A DNA stretch of 64,000 nt from Exiguobacterium sp. s193 (GCF_018618755.1 NZ_JACSMR010000002.1:62001-126000); one strand, 5' to 3'. Positions 9,001 through 18,093 are shown, counted from the stretch's first letter. Made by a program: numbers and translations. Notes: generated by a model from the sequence alone, not told the origin.

Positions 9001-9523
9001 CGAGCAGTCGGAAGTGTTGTTTAATCAACAGGCAAAACCAGCAGGTGCCCTGTACTTCCATGTCAAGAATCCGATGTTACGGAGTGATTTGTCGGCAGCT
9101 GAAGAAGAACGGAATCGTTTACTGCTCGAATCCTATCAGATGCAAGGTGTAATCGTCGAAAACGATGATGTGTTGCGGGCGATGGATCAAATTGCGTTTG
9201 ATGAACGAAAAAAATCACCACTCGTCAAAGTGACTTTTACAAAGACCGGACTTCATAAGTCGCATACGAAAGGTGTCGTCAAGGAAGCGGAACTAAACGC
9301 GTTGATGGATCATGCTTGGGATGAGTTGAAAACGAGCAGTGCTGAGATGTACGCAGGAGATATCGCCATCGATCCATTCGACTATCAAGAGCGAACACCC
9401 TGTACGTTTTGTGAGTACCGTTCGGTCTGTCAATTCGATGAATCGCTAGGAAACAGTTATCGTGAACTGGATCCTTTATCTGAAAAAGAAGTATTAGAAC
9501 GACTGAAGGAGGAAGAGGAATGA
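6092..9523 (+). CDS. addB: ATP-dependent nuclease/helicase subunit AddB
   Basis: AddB with AddA forms the Gram-positive counterpart of RecBCD, which resects double-strand breaks for homologous recombination. It is about 1143 residues long. It has an N-terminal Walker A (GRAGTGKTT), a C-terminal nuclease domain with the catalytic VVDYKSS motif (near base 8910), and the four iron-sulfur cysteines split between YNACSYKH (near 8430) and CTFCEYRSVCQF (near 9400). ATG 6092 is preferred over the 6083 ATG, because AAGGAGGA at 6075-6082 would touch the latter. The stop overlaps the addA start by 4 bases. Confidence 0.95.
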   Translation: MNYMHLGRAGTGKTTRLIETVIDELVERPLGESIYFIVPDQMSFEMERRIATDSRLSGLVRMEVMSLRRFAFHIMRDYGSQAIPFLDETGTQLLLRQVVEEVENELKIFKRTKNMPGFYKGLDELIASFKRSLVAPDMLRQISDLSPERSPKLNDLALIYERFTERIEHKALHADDYYTTLLDLLPEANLKETRFFVDGFYEFSLQEQQVLLKLMELAKEMHISFTIDVSDPYAKQTEFGVSQRCYMQLLEQMQDRQLDHEEIRYGQSLKFKTEGLHILEQALMSPTYPPVDHEVEGVTVTAAVNRQVEAEAAVRQAIQLTRHQGYRFNEIAFIVRHLEPYADHLERAFQLYGIPYFLDKRETMIHHPIVELIQSILELVVSGYREEAVFRLLKTELMPLPADNQRLALDRLETFVLERGIKGSMWQKPWQLKRRLADEVSLTADELEEEDELNRLRQFVVDAVTPLQTRLKKSKTMSEHTRALYQFLEEHQLTDRLFRWKQEALERNELSYAREHDQVYEAVLHLLEQLEAAAPETELSTELFVQMVETGLESLRFSLVPPSLDQVIATDYVRGRLQRIKVAFLLGANDGMIPFVEDQSKLLSEGDHDFLHDHGVPVGKASLDVFDDELYYLYHGVTAPSEALYISYALVDEDGKALQPASIVKQLKHQLLQDRPVKTHFAEAGEHALNDQFDFVTSPDRAAAATAIELRRLQRRYPIQSSWFDVYNTLLENGQGRERMSLLVDALFYQNRAEDLPDDLARSLYGDRIKASVSRFETYNACSYKHFARYGLRLKERKLYKFEAPDIGNLFHGALNDLSSNIKESGRKWRDLDDASCTALAKEAVEKVTPDIQNAILMSSNRFGYIQKKLTDVVEQTTKMLVKQAERSDFEPDLFEISFGNAMFPPLRFTLPDGTEIEFTGRIDRVDQATIGDQLYVRVVDYKSSAKTLDFAEIYYGLAIQMLLYLKTVVEQSEVLFNQQAKPAGALYFHVKNPMLRSDLSAAEEERNRLLLESYQMQGVIVENDDVLRAMDQIAFDERKKSPLVKVTFTKTGLHKSHTKGVVKEAELNALMDHAWDELKTSSAEMYAGDIAIDPFDYQERTPCTFCEYRSVCQFDESLGNSYRELDPLSEKEVLERLKEEEE

Positions 9524-12500
9524 GCGTCAATTGGACGGAAGAACAGCAACAGGCAATCGATGCGCGCGGTGGACATATTCTTGTTTCGGCAGCAGCCGGT
9601 TCAGGAAAGACCGCCGTACTCGTTGAACGGCTGACACAACGCGTCATCGACCAAGCAGATCCGCTGACGGCGGACCGGATTTTAGTCGCGACGTTTACGA
9701 ACGCCGCGGCAAAAGAAATGAAAACCCGTGTCATCGAAGCGATTGAAGCAAAAATCAAGGAATCCCCAGAAGATGTTTATTTAAAGAAACAACGTCAACT
9801 GATGAACCGAGCACAAATCACGACGATTCATTCCTTTTGCCTATCGATTTTACGGGAAAACTATTACCGGATTGGGCTAGACCCTGCTTTTCGGATTGCC
9901 GATGAAGCGGAGTTAGTCTTATTGCAGGACGATGTGCTTGAAGCAGTGTTCGAAGATTTCTACGCTGCTGCTGATCCCGCATTTTATGAACTGATTGATA
10001 GTTACACATCGGACCGGGACGATCAAGCGATGTTATCGCTCATTTCGAATCTATACCGGTTCTCCCGTTCCCTACCAGATCCTGATGCGTTTTATGAGCA
10101 CTTGCTCGCGCAATACGATCAGCCGGTTGACCCCGACGAGTCTTCTTTGCTGACACGATTGCTCGAACTGGAATGGCAAAAAATCGCACCGCTTTTAGAA
10201 CGTTACCTGGAACTGTCACATCGCTTACAACAGGCTGGTTACACAGAAATGGCAGAACTTCTTTTGCATGACATCGAACCGTTACGGCGGATCAACCCGG
10301 AAATTGATCGCTGGACAACGGTCGCGCTGGCATTTCAAGCTGTCGGATTCGGACGTTGGAAGAGTCCGCGTGGTGACGATGTCATTAAAACATTTCAGGT
10401 GGAACGGACACGTCTCGTCGGCGAACTAAAAAAACATCAGGAATTATTCGTTCAAAAAGAAGGCGTCGACTACCTCGAAGATCTTCGGACACAACTCGGG
10501 CATGTCGAGATGATCGTGACACTCGTAAGGAAGTTCGCTGAAGCCTATCTTGAAGCAAAACAAGAGCGGGGACTCGTTGATTTTTCAGATCTTGAGCACT
10601 TTGCCTTAGCGATTTTAGAACAAGACGGGGAAGCGACCGATGTGGCACGCTTACTTCAAGAACGGTTTGTCGAAGTGCTCGTCGATGAATACCAAGATAC
10701 GAATGAAGTTCAGGAACGCATCTTGACGTTAGTTTCCCAATCAGACGAACAAACCGGTAATTTATTTATGGTCGGCGATGTCAAACAATCGATTTATAAA
10801 TTCCGTCATGCCGAGCCAGGGCTCTTTCTTGATAAGTTCAAGCGGTTTCGGCAAACAGATCATGGCACACGGATCGATTTGACGAAAAATTTCCGGAGTC
10901 GCCTTGAAGTACTCGATGGGACGAATCATATTTTCAGACAAGTGATGGATGCCGCAGTCGGTGAAATCGATTATGACGATGCAGCCTATTTGCGCCTCGG
11001 GAATCTTGGTTACTTCGAATCAGAACAAGTCGAACCCGAGTTGATTCTAATCGATCAACAGGACGAGAACAAAGAAGAGTTAGAGGCGCGTGTCATCGCA
11101 ACCCGAATTATCGAGATGGTCAATGAGGATAATCCGTACCTCGTGTTCGATGCCAAACAAAAACGTTTCCGAAAATGCGAATACCGTGACATCGTCGTGC
11201 TCGTTCGTTCGCGCGGAAAACGTGTTCAAGCATTGGTGGAAGTATTCGAGCAATATGAGTTACCCGTCTATGCGGATACAACGGGCGGTTACTTCCAAGC
11301 GACGGAAATTCAAATCATGATGGCATTATTAAAAACGATTGATAATCCGATACAGGACATTCCATTCGCGAGTTTGCTCCGGTCACCGATTTTTGGTCTG
11401 ACCGATCGTGATTTAGGGCGAATCCGTGCAAAGTCGAAGGATACGAGTTTTTATGAGGCTGCCGTCCATGTCGCAGGCGAAGCGACGCCACTCGGGATTC
11501 GGGTCGATGAAGCGTTACAACGTGTCAATCAATGGCGGACAGAAGCCCGTGGGAAGTCACTTGCCGCACTCATTCGCTCGCTGTTTGACCAAACCGGTTA
11601 TTTCGAATACGTCGGATGCCTTGCAGGAGGACGAAGTCGTCAAGCAAACTTGAATGCGTTATACGAACGTGCCAAACAATATGAAGGAGCAGGATATCGT
11701 GGGTTGTATCGTTTCCTGCGTCTGATTAACCGTCTCGTCGAACGAGGCGAAGACTTCTCGGAAGCACGGTCTTTAGGAGAAGATGAAGATGTCGTCCGTG
11801 TCATGACGATTCACCAATCAAAAGGACTCGAGTTTCCGGTGACGATTGTCAGTCAGCTTGGAAAACAATTTAATAAACAAGATCAAATCCAAGCGATTCA
11901 GTTGCATAAAACGTATGGAATCGCCCTCGATGCCATTGATCCCGTGAAACGTTTGCGTTCTGGAACGTTATTAAAAGAGGTCATTCGCCGTGAAATGGAC
12001 CGTGAGATGAAAGCAGAAGAAATGCGTGTCCTCTATGTCGCGATGACGAGAGCAAAAGAAAAGTTGATTTTAGTTGGATCGATTAAAGGATTAGATGAGC
12101 AACTAATCAAATGGCAGGATGTTCCGCTCGACGAATTGTTGTTACCGGAAATCAATCGTCGGAATGCGAAAACGTATGCGGACTGGGTAGTTCCTGCCGT
12201 CCTGCGGAATTTCATGTTACGTGAGGATGAGCAGCAGTGGGCGCTTCGCATCATGGAACTTGAAGAAATCGCGCCGTACCAAGAAATTTCGACGATGATT
12301 GAACAGTTGGAACATGTTCGTCAACTCGAAAAAATCGACCGACCTGAAAATCAAGCATTTAAAGCACGGATTGAAGAAAGTTTTTCATACCGTTATCCGC
12401 ACCAAATCGCAACGGAAACGGCAGCGAAGCAAACCGTAACGGAGCTCAAACGGACGGAACAGTTGGAACGGGCAGCATTTGAAGCGCCCGAGCGTCAAGC

Positions 12501-13071
12501 GACGTATTACCGGACACCACAATTTTTAGGACCAGTCCTAACGGGTGCGGAACGCGGGACCGTCCTACACTTGGCAATGCAACTATACGAAGTCGGACTA
12601 CCGCTTACTGAACAAATCACACAGTGGGTGACGACAGAACGAATTTCGGAGCAGGAGGCTTTGACGATGCGCGACGCACAGGAACAATTGGAAACGTTTT
12701 TGTCATCGAGTATCGGGCAATTGTTTGAAGAGCGTTTGCGAACGGGAGACGTCTATCGTGAGTTACCGTTTACGTACAAAATCGACTCTTCACGTTTTCG
12801 TGCCGACTGGCATGGACCGGTCGATCAAGCAGTCATGCAAGGGATTGTCGATTGTTTGATTAAAGACGGCGAGCACTATATTCTCTTGGACTATAAATCC
12901 GATCAAGTTTTTGAGGCGAGTGTGGACCAGACACCAGCGCAGATTTTGTGCGAACGGTATGCAACCCAGTTGAATTTATACCAAGAAGCGCTTGAGTCGA
13001 TTTTAAATATTTCAATCTCACGGAAACTGATTTACGCCTTTTCGTTGCAACAGGTGATTGAAATTGACTGA
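9520..13071 (+). CDS. addA: ATP-dependent helicase/nuclease subunit AddA
   Basis: AddA provides the UvrD-type 3'-5' helicase motor and a second nuclease of AddAB. The 1183-residue product has Walker A SAAAGSGKTA (residues 23-32), the helicase Q-motif region at the N-terminus, LVDEYQDTN (motif II, ~388), VKQSIYKFRHAEP (motif III), VMTIHQSKGLEFP (motif V), VLYVAMTRAKEKL (motif VI) and a C-terminal RecB-type nuclease motif LLDYKSDQ (~1124). It is coupled to addB by ATGA and followed by a hairpin at 13121. Confidence 0.95.
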   Translation: MSVNWTEEQQQAIDARGGHILVSAAAGSGKTAVLVERLTQRVIDQADPLTADRILVATFTNAAAKEMKTRVIEAIEAKIKESPEDVYLKKQRQLMNRAQITTIHSFCLSILRENYYRIGLDPAFRIADEAELVLLQDDVLEAVFEDFYAAADPAFYELIDSYTSDRDDQAMLSLISNLYRFSRSLPDPDAFYEHLLAQYDQPVDPDESSLLTRLLELEWQKIAPLLERYLELSHRLQQAGYTEMAELLLHDIEPLRRINPEIDRWTTVALAFQAVGFGRWKSPRGDDVIKTFQVERTRLVGELKKHQELFVQKEGVDYLEDLRTQLGHVEMIVTLVRKFAEAYLEAKQERGLVDFSDLEHFALAILEQDGEATDVARLLQERFVEVLVDEYQDTNEVQERILTLVSQSDEQTGNLFMVGDVKQSIYKFRHAEPGLFLDKFKRFRQTDHGTRIDLTKNFRSRLEVLDGTNHIFRQVMDAAVGEIDYDDAAYLRLGNLGYFESEQVEPELILIDQQDENKEELEARVIATRIIEMVNEDNPYLVFDAKQKRFRKCEYRDIVVLVRSRGKRVQALVEVFEQYELPVYADTTGGYFQATEIQIMMALLKTIDNPIQDIPFASLLRSPIFGLTDRDLGRIRAKSKDTSFYEAAVHVAGEATPLGIRVDEALQRVNQWRTEARGKSLAALIRSLFDQTGYFEYVGCLAGGRSRQANLNALYERAKQYEGAGYRGLYRFLRLINRLVERGEDFSEARSLGEDEDVVRVMTIHQSKGLEFPVTIVSQLGKQFNKQDQIQAIQLHKTYGIALDAIDPVKRLRSGTLLKEVIRREMDREMKAEEMRVLYVAMTRAKEKLILVGSIKGLDEQLIKWQDVPLDELLLPEINRRNAKTYADWVVPAVLRNFMLREDEQQWALRIMELEEIAPYQEISTMIEQLEHVRQLEKIDRPENQAFKARIEESFSYRYPHQIATETAAKQTVTELKRTEQLERAAFEAPERQATYYRTPQFLGPVLTGAERGTVLHLAMQLYEVGLPLTEQITQWVTTERISEQEALTMRDAQEQLETFLSSSIGQLFEERLRTGDVYRELPFTYKIDSSRFRADWHGPVDQAVMQGIVDCLIKDGEHYILLDYKSDQVFEASVDQTPAQILCERYATQLNLYQEALESILNISISRKLIYAFSLQQVIEID

Positions 13072-13389
13072 CTAGGTCAACGAAAAAATGGTTATCGCCG
13101 AATGCTACTTTGTCTACACGAGACCTCTAGAAATAGGGGTCTTTCGCTAATGCTAATGCGGTTGGGACACGAGTGCTCCTGACAGCACCAAATACCTGCA
13201 TTTTAGTTTGGATAAGTGATGGAATTGTTTTTGCTAGAGTGACTAGTGCGAGCTTTTACGTTTTTTTGTTTGGAGACGTGTGAAAAACAAAAGTCATCCG
13301 AGTGATTTCCATTTCCTATTGTGAAGGAACTGTGTAGAATGAATAAGGTATGGATTAAGATAAGTGGATACTTTTAGGAGGAATTATAG
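13072..13389. other. Intergenic region with repeat relic and hairpin
   Basis: This 318-base gap between addA and the receiver gene holds a single terminal sequence of the MITE family (TTTGTCTACA, 13109-13118) and directly next to it the hairpin at 13121-13143. The rest holds the upstream region of the receiver gene. I see no open frame with a ribosome site here. Confidence 0.5.
13121..13145 (+). terminator. Terminator-like hairpin after addAB
   Basis: AGACCTCTA pairs with TAGGGGTCT around a GAAA loop, followed by a short TTTC tract. The U-tract is poor, so termination efficiency is uncertain. Confidence 0.55.
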
Positions 13390-13767
13390 ATGGCACGTAT
13401 TTTATTAGCAGAGGACGAAGACGTATTACGGATGTTGGTACTCGATACGTTAGAAGATGAAGGATATACGATCGATGAAGCGACAGACGGAGACGAAGCC
13501 TATCAAAAAATCATGAGTCAGCATTATGACCTTGTTTTACTTGATTATATGATGCCAGGGATGACAGGGATTGAAGTCATCGAGAAGGTGCGCCGTCACC
13601 CAGATAAACAACAATTAAAAATTATGATGCTGACAGCGAAGAGTCAACAGTCAGACCGTGAACGTGCTGAAGAAATTGGTGCGAACTACTTTTTCTCAAA
13701 ACCATTCAGTCCGCTCGAATTGATTGATGTCGTAGGAGGGATACTGAGTGATCGTCAAGTGGATTAA
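13390..13767 (+). CDS. Stand-alone receiver (CheY-like) response regulator
   Basis: This 125-residue protein is a receiver domain only. It has the acidic pair in LLAEDEDVL, phospho-acceptor aspartate in LVLLDYMMPGM (~D53), threonine in MMLTAKS and lysine in FFSKPFSPLEL. With no DNA-binding output it probably acts by protein contact, perhaps as a phosphorelay intermediate or partner of the kinase whose start overlaps its 3' end by 20 bases. TAGGAGGAA precedes ATG 13390. The output process is unknown. Confidence 0.85.
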   Translation: MARILLAEDEDVLRMLVLDTLEDEGYTIDEATDGDEAYQKIMSQHYDLVLLDYMMPGMTGIEVIEKVRRHPDKQQLKIMMLTAKSQQSDRERAEEIGANYFFSKPFSPLELIDVVGGILSDRQVD

Positions 13768-16288
13768 TCGAAAAATCGGACGCCAGTTGATGGCCTCCTT
13801 TTATGTCGTTTTAGCTACGTTGATGATTTCTTCTTTGTTTGTCTACAATTATACGGATTCTAAGTTACAGGATACCCGTGGAAAGCTTGAGGATATTAGG
13901 GATCGTAGTGCACGTGCCGGCGCTCTTTGGGAAGAATGGCAAGATCTTCAGTTCAATATGCGTGGATACGCGTTGATGGGCGATGACGCTGTGTATCAGA
14001 AAATGAACAAGCAAAAGGCTGTCATTGATCGACAAACACGTTGGTTTGAGGAAAATGCAATTTATGATCAAGGAAAAGTGTATGCGTCCTCTTCTCGCGA
14101 ACTGTACAGCTATTATTTTAATGCGGTTTTGCCGTTAGTGCAGTCATACGTAAAGGAAAAACGACAGGGGGAGGTGGATGAGACCTTCCTCCGTGGGACG
14201 ACCTTAGCGAATCTTCCTTTAGGAAAAGAACTCGTCGCGAATGGTCAACTTTCTTTAGATGCTTCTGGAAATATCGATGTGCTCTCAGAGATTAACAAAA
14301 GTGAGTTAGCACTTGGTGGATACCGTGAATTTCTTGAGGACTGGGCAGGGAAGACGAGCAAGCAGTTAGAACAGGAGATTCGCACGACACAATTGATTTG
14401 GTTGTCGAATATCATCGTCTTGCTTGCCGTGTTGATTTTCTTTATCTATCCGTTCATCCGGAGGATCACGTCTGAACTTCTAGAACTCGTCAAAAACAGT
14501 CAACGTTTAGCAAATGGTGAAGATGTCACGAGTGTAAAAGTTCCGAAACGTAAAGACGAGATTGGGATCTTAGCGTTGTCGTTCAATCAGATGGCAGGAT
14601 CGATTTCAGAAAACAAGCAACATCTCCTTGCGAAAAATGAAGAGTTACAAGCACAGCAAGAAGAATTACAAGCGCAACAAGAAGAATTGCAAGCACAACA
14701 ACAAGAATTAGAAGAAGCACTTGAATTGACGATGCGAAATGAACAACACCTTCAGTATCGAAATGATTTGACGGAAACATTAGCGGCCCGCGAAGCGCTG
14801 ACCGCTTATCCGGAAATCATCGAGAAACTTGTGGCGATTACGGATTCGGAAATCGGAGCCCTCGTTTTTGTGGATGAAGGTCAAACTTATTCTGTCGTGA
14901 CGCATGGTATGACGGAGCAATTGACAGAACAACTGCTTGGAAGTGACTTCTCATTGCTTAAACGTGCAGATACCTTGAAGAAAGCCGTCCATTCGTCAAA
15001 ACAAGTATCGAGTAATCATCCGTTACCGTATCCGTATTACATGTACGAGACGGCAGTTCCGATTTTAGATCCGTCATCGGATGAAGTGATTGCCTTTATT
15101 TATCTCGTTCGTTATCGTGATCAGTTTACGAATGAACAAATGCGAGACGTCATGTCGTTCTCGCGTCAATTGTCGCTCTCGCTCTTACGGATGCGACTAT
15201 TCGATGAGATGAACAAAGAAAAAACGAAAACGGAACGAATCCTCGATTCAATTCGTGAAGCTGTCATTTATATCGAGCCCGGTAAAGAAGATGTCTTCGT
15301 CAATCAGCCGTTATATGATTTATTCCCAGAACTTCGCTACGGAACAAATGGGGAAGTCGAGACGCTAAACTTCTGTCTTGAAGCAATTCATACGATTGTT
15401 GATGAGCCAGAGGCATTTTCTCAATATGTTGAAGCGGTCTTGGCAGGAAATGTTCCGACGGATAGTCTTCAATTCTCGGTTCGTCAACAAACCGTCTTTA
15501 TTCAATTCTATGTCGAATCGATTGAAATTCTTGGCGTACACAAAGGGACGATGCTCGTCTTACGTGACGTGACGAAGGAAACGGAAATGGATCGTCTGAA
15601 ATCGGAACTCGTTTCGACGGTCTCTCATGAATTACGAACACCACTCTCGTCAATTTACGGATTCACGGAATTGATGTTAAACCGAGATATCGATACGTCC
15701 CGCCAAGATAAGTACTTGCAGACGATTCACTCGGAGACGGAGCGACTGGCGAATCTTGTCAATGATTTCCTTGATGTTCAGCGGATGGAGGCAGGGACGC
15801 AGTCGTATAAGAAAGCACCACTCGATTTACGACTGCTTCTTGAAGAGACGACACAGTTTTATGCGGCATCAACAAAACAACATCGTATCTCCTTCCGGGC
15901 AATGGACGAGTCGTTGCCATTGATTGAAGCGGATGAAGAAAAAATGAAGCAATTGATGAATAATCTGTTGAACAATGCCGTCAAATATTCACCATTCGGT
16001 GGCCAGATTGACGTTATCTTGTCAGTCGAAAATCATCATGTCCTGTTTAAGGTGTGCGATCAAGGCATCGGGATTCCAGCAGCAGCTCTCAATAAGCTGT
16101 TTGAAAAGTTTTACCGCGTCGATAATTCAGATAGCCGTAAAATTGGCGGGACAGGGCTTGGCCTTTCGATTTGTAAGGAAATCGTGACGGGTCATGGTGG
16201 AGAAATACTTGTTGAGTCGATTGAGAAACAAGGAAGTACGTTTACGGTTAAACTGCCATTGCTGGTAGAACGTGTGACGATTTCTTGA
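13748..16288 (+). CDS. Large sensor histidine kinase with HAMP, coiled coil and PAS/GAF regions
   Basis: This 846-residue kinase has TM helices near residues 15-33 and 217-238 that enclose a helical extracytoplasmic sensor (CHASE3-like length). A HAMP domain, a coiled coil of repeated EELQAQQ heptads (~297-325), a GAF-like region (~335-480) and a PAS-like region (~495-610) follow. HisKA with STVSHELRTPLSSIYGF (~625) and HATPase with NNLLNNAVKYSPFGGQ and GGTGLGLSICKEI complete it. The GTG start has GGAGGG 7 bases upstream and overlaps the receiver gene, so the two are co-translated and likely signal together. The ligand is unknown. Confidence 0.88.
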   Translation: MIVKWINRKIGRQLMASFYVVLATLMISSLFVYNYTDSKLQDTRGKLEDIRDRSARAGALWEEWQDLQFNMRGYALMGDDAVYQKMNKQKAVIDRQTRWFEENAIYDQGKVYASSSRELYSYYFNAVLPLVQSYVKEKRQGEVDETFLRGTTLANLPLGKELVANGQLSLDASGNIDVLSEINKSELALGGYREFLEDWAGKTSKQLEQEIRTTQLIWLSNIIVLLAVLIFFIYPFIRRITSELLELVKNSQRLANGEDVTSVKVPKRKDEIGILALSFNQMAGSISENKQHLLAKNEELQAQQEELQAQQEELQAQQQELEEALELTMRNEQHLQYRNDLTETLAAREALTAYPEIIEKLVAITDSEIGALVFVDEGQTYSVVTHGMTEQLTEQLLGSDFSLLKRADTLKKAVHSSKQVSSNHPLPYPYYMYETAVPILDPSSDEVIAFIYLVRYRDQFTNEQMRDVMSFSRQLSLSLLRMRLFDEMNKEKTKTERILDSIREAVIYIEPGKEDVFVNQPLYDLFPELRYGTNGEVETLNFCLEAIHTIVDEPEAFSQYVEAVLAGNVPTDSLQFSVRQQTVFIQFYVESIEILGVHKGTMLVLRDVTKETEMDRLKSELVSTVSHELRTPLSSIYGFTELMLNRDIDTSRQDKYLQTIHSETERLANLVNDFLDVQRMEAGTQSYKKAPLDLRLLLEETTQFYAASTKQHRISFRAMDESLPLIEADEEKMKQLMNNLLNNAVKYSPFGGQIDVILSVENHHVLFKVCDQGIGIPAAALNKLFEKFYRVDNSDSRKIGGTGLGLSICKEIVTGHGGEILVESIEKQGSTFTVKLPLLVERVTIS
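14635..14710 (+). repeat. 21-bp tandem repeats encoding heptads
   Basis: Three to four 21-base units encode the heptad (E/K)ELQAQQ within the kinase linker. They differ at third positions, so the repetition is kept at protein level. They extend a signalling coiled coil after HAMP. Confidence 0.8.
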
Positions 16289-16376
16289 ATAAACGATATG
16301 TCAGAAAAATAACCCTATATCTAGTAGCGAAAATCAGCTACCATGAAATAGGTATTAGAAAAAGGGGGAAACCAAC

Positions 16377-16757
16377 ATGCCGATCACTGCTTTTGTTCAT
16401 ACCCATGTTTTACTCTGGGTCTTACTACTCGTAACATTCTTTATCGCTTTTTCAATGTATAAGAAAGGAAAACCTGCGGCGAAAGGAATCCACATGGCAT
16501 TCCGTCTCTTCCTGTTATTGACGTTTGCGACGGGACTTTACTTGTACATCAAGATTATGGGGATGTCTGAAAATCCAGATGCTTTATACCACGCAAAAAT
16601 CACAGGTGGTCTATTATCACTCATCTTTGGTGAATTGACGTTGGTTCGTCTGAAAAAAGGGAAATCGTATTCTGGTTTCTTACTCGGATTTGCAGTTCTC
16701 GTACTCGTGACGATTTTCTTAGGATATTCGTTACCATTTGGTATGGAGTTCTTCTAA
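16377..16757 (+). CDS. YisL family membrane protein (DUF1516)
   Basis: This 126-residue protein has four predicted transmembrane helices (about residues 5-27, 40-60, 70-88 and 98-120). Its pattern matches the YisL/DUF1516 family: HTHVLLWVLLL at the start, the GIHMAFRLFLLL block, KITGGLL in helix 3 and a basic KKGK loop before the last helix. The molecular function of the family is unknown. AAAGGGGGAA precedes the ATG. It is a single-gene unit ending in a strong terminator. Confidence 0.82.
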   Translation: MPITAFVHTHVLLWVLLLVTFFIAFSMYKKGKPAAKGIHMAFRLFLLLTFATGLYLYIKIMGMSENPDALYHAKITGGLLSLIFGELTLVRLKKGKSYSGFLLGFAVLVLVTIFLGYSLPFGMEFF

Positions 16758-16773
16758 TTCAATGCCCGGTTGA

Positions 16774-16820
16774 GAGTCGACCATCTTTGTGCTCCGGCAC
16801 AGCGATGGCCGACTTTTTTT
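16774..16820 (+). terminator. Terminator after the yisL-like gene
   Basis: AGTCGACCATC pairs with GATGGCCGACT, with an inner GTGC-TCCG-GCAC stem, followed by seven T residues. Confidence 0.88.
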
Positions 16821-16987
16821 GTTTTACGTTTCCGTGTCCCAATCGGGGAAAGTAACGAAAAGAACGAGGCAGTCATTCCGCGACTATGACTTTTTCTGCA
16901 AGATGGAGAGTTTGATGCTTTTTTTTGTTTACAAGGTGTTGTTATTTGGGAAAAGGGATGTATTACGTGGTAGAGAGGGGAACGCTT

Positions 16988-17986
16988 GTGGCACAGTTGA
17001 AAGAATGGACAAAGGTTTTTCGGGCGAGAAAGTGGATGAAACGGGCGGAACCGGTCCTGCCATTATGGCACGGGTACATTGGATATAAATATGGGCTATT
17101 TGATGTTCTAGGTGCAGGTGCGACTCAAGCCGAGGCACAAGTCCGGTTGAAGCAGCCACTGACGGCAGAAGCCTTATCCCGCTGGTTTGAAGTCGGTTTG
17201 GCAGTTGGGCATCTGAAAAAGAAAGATTTACGGTATACGGCGACACGGCATGTTTTGCCTGAACTATCGAAATCGGACGATCGGAGTATCGGTTTCATGT
17301 TGTCAGAGTTGATGGAACTTCATTTACCGGCCTTATTTTCTTACCCACAATTTTTAGAAGAAGGTCTACAAAAAACATTTAATGGAGAAGAACACGGTGA
17401 CATCGTCGCAGAGACATCTGCTTTGGTTGAAACGGTTGCTTTTCCGGCAGTCCGTCATATCATCCGTCAAAATAATGTAAAGTCGTTACTTGATATCGGA
17501 TGTGCGTACGGCGGATACTTACGCAAAATACATGAAGCTTTACCTGACCTCCGGCTCGCTGGAATCGACATCGAAGAATCTGTTATCACAGAAGCGAAAC
17601 GGCGCGATACGACAGGTAAAATCGATTTTGCCGTCGGTGACATCAAGACCTTTGACGTCAAGGAAACGTATGATGGTGTCATGATGAATAACATTCTCTA
17701 TTACTTCCCGAAAGAAGAACGACTTCGTCTGTTAGAAGGCGTCCGTCGCTTCGTCAAAGATGACGGGACGGTCATTCTCGTTACACCATTACGCGACAGT
17801 GAGTATGGTGCGCAATTCTCAGCTGCGTTCAATGCCTTCATGACACTTCATGAAAATCTATATCCTCTTCCTGGTAAAGCTGAACTTACGGAACAACTGC
17901 ATGCTGCTGGTTTCAAAAATGTTTCGATTACGCCATTTTTGAAAGAAGGCGCCTGGTATATCGTCACTGCAAACGCCACTTCCTGA
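16988..17986 (+). CDS. SAM-dependent class I methyltransferase
   Basis: This methyltransferase of about 332 residues has an N-terminal helical/winged-helix dimerisation-like part (LWHGYIGYKYGLFDVLGAG) and a Rossmann domain. The SAM loop is LLDIGCAYGGYLRKI (~168), the acidic end of strand 2 is LAGIDIEESV, and motif II is FAVGDIKTFD. The layout resembles O-methyltransferases acting on small molecules. GTG 16988 is chosen because GAGAGGGG lies 7 bases before it; ATG 16958 in the same frame lacks a well-spaced site. It directly precedes the carotenoid operon, but a terminator overlapping its stop separates them, so a role in pigment methylation is only a guess. Confidence 0.75.
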   Translation: MAQLKEWTKVFRARKWMKRAEPVLPLWHGYIGYKYGLFDVLGAGATQAEAQVRLKQPLTAEALSRWFEVGLAVGHLKKKDLRYTATRHVLPELSKSDDRSIGFMLSELMELHLPALFSYPQFLEEGLQKTFNGEEHGDIVAETSALVETVAFPAVRHIIRQNNVKSLLDIGCAYGGYLRKIHEALPDLRLAGIDIEESVITEAKRRDTTGKIDFAVGDIKTFDVKETYDGVMMNNILYYFPKEERLRLLEGVRRFVKDDGTVILVTPLRDSEYGAQFSAAFNAFMTLHENLYPLPGKAELTEQLHAAGFKNVSITPFLKEGAWYIVTANATS

Positions 17987-18007
17987 CGGGAAGCCTGGCG
18001 TTTTTTA
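17971..18007 (+). terminator. Terminator overlapping the methyltransferase stop codon
   Basis: AACGCCACTTCC pairs with GGGAAGCCTGGCGTT and runs into six T. The upstream arm lies inside the coding region. Confidence 0.82.
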
Positions 18008-18051
18008 CAGTTTGAGAACAGTTTAGATTTGTGGGCATAGTATGTGATTAG

Positions 18052-18057
18052 TATAAT
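18052..18057 (+). promoter_or_regulatory. Candidate -10 box of the forward carotenoid operon
   Basis: A perfect TATAAT lies 36 bases before the GTG start. The best -35 at 17-base spacing is TTGTGG (18029-18034), a poor match, so an activator or another sigma factor may be involved. Confidence 0.4.
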
Positions 18058-18093
18058 AGTTAAAACGACCAGAGAGAAAAAGGAGAGATTCAT

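Noticed and set aside
14635-14710. CRISPR-like regular repeats
   Set aside because: The units are 21-bp direct coding heptads without spacers. No CRISPR array or cas gene is present in the window.
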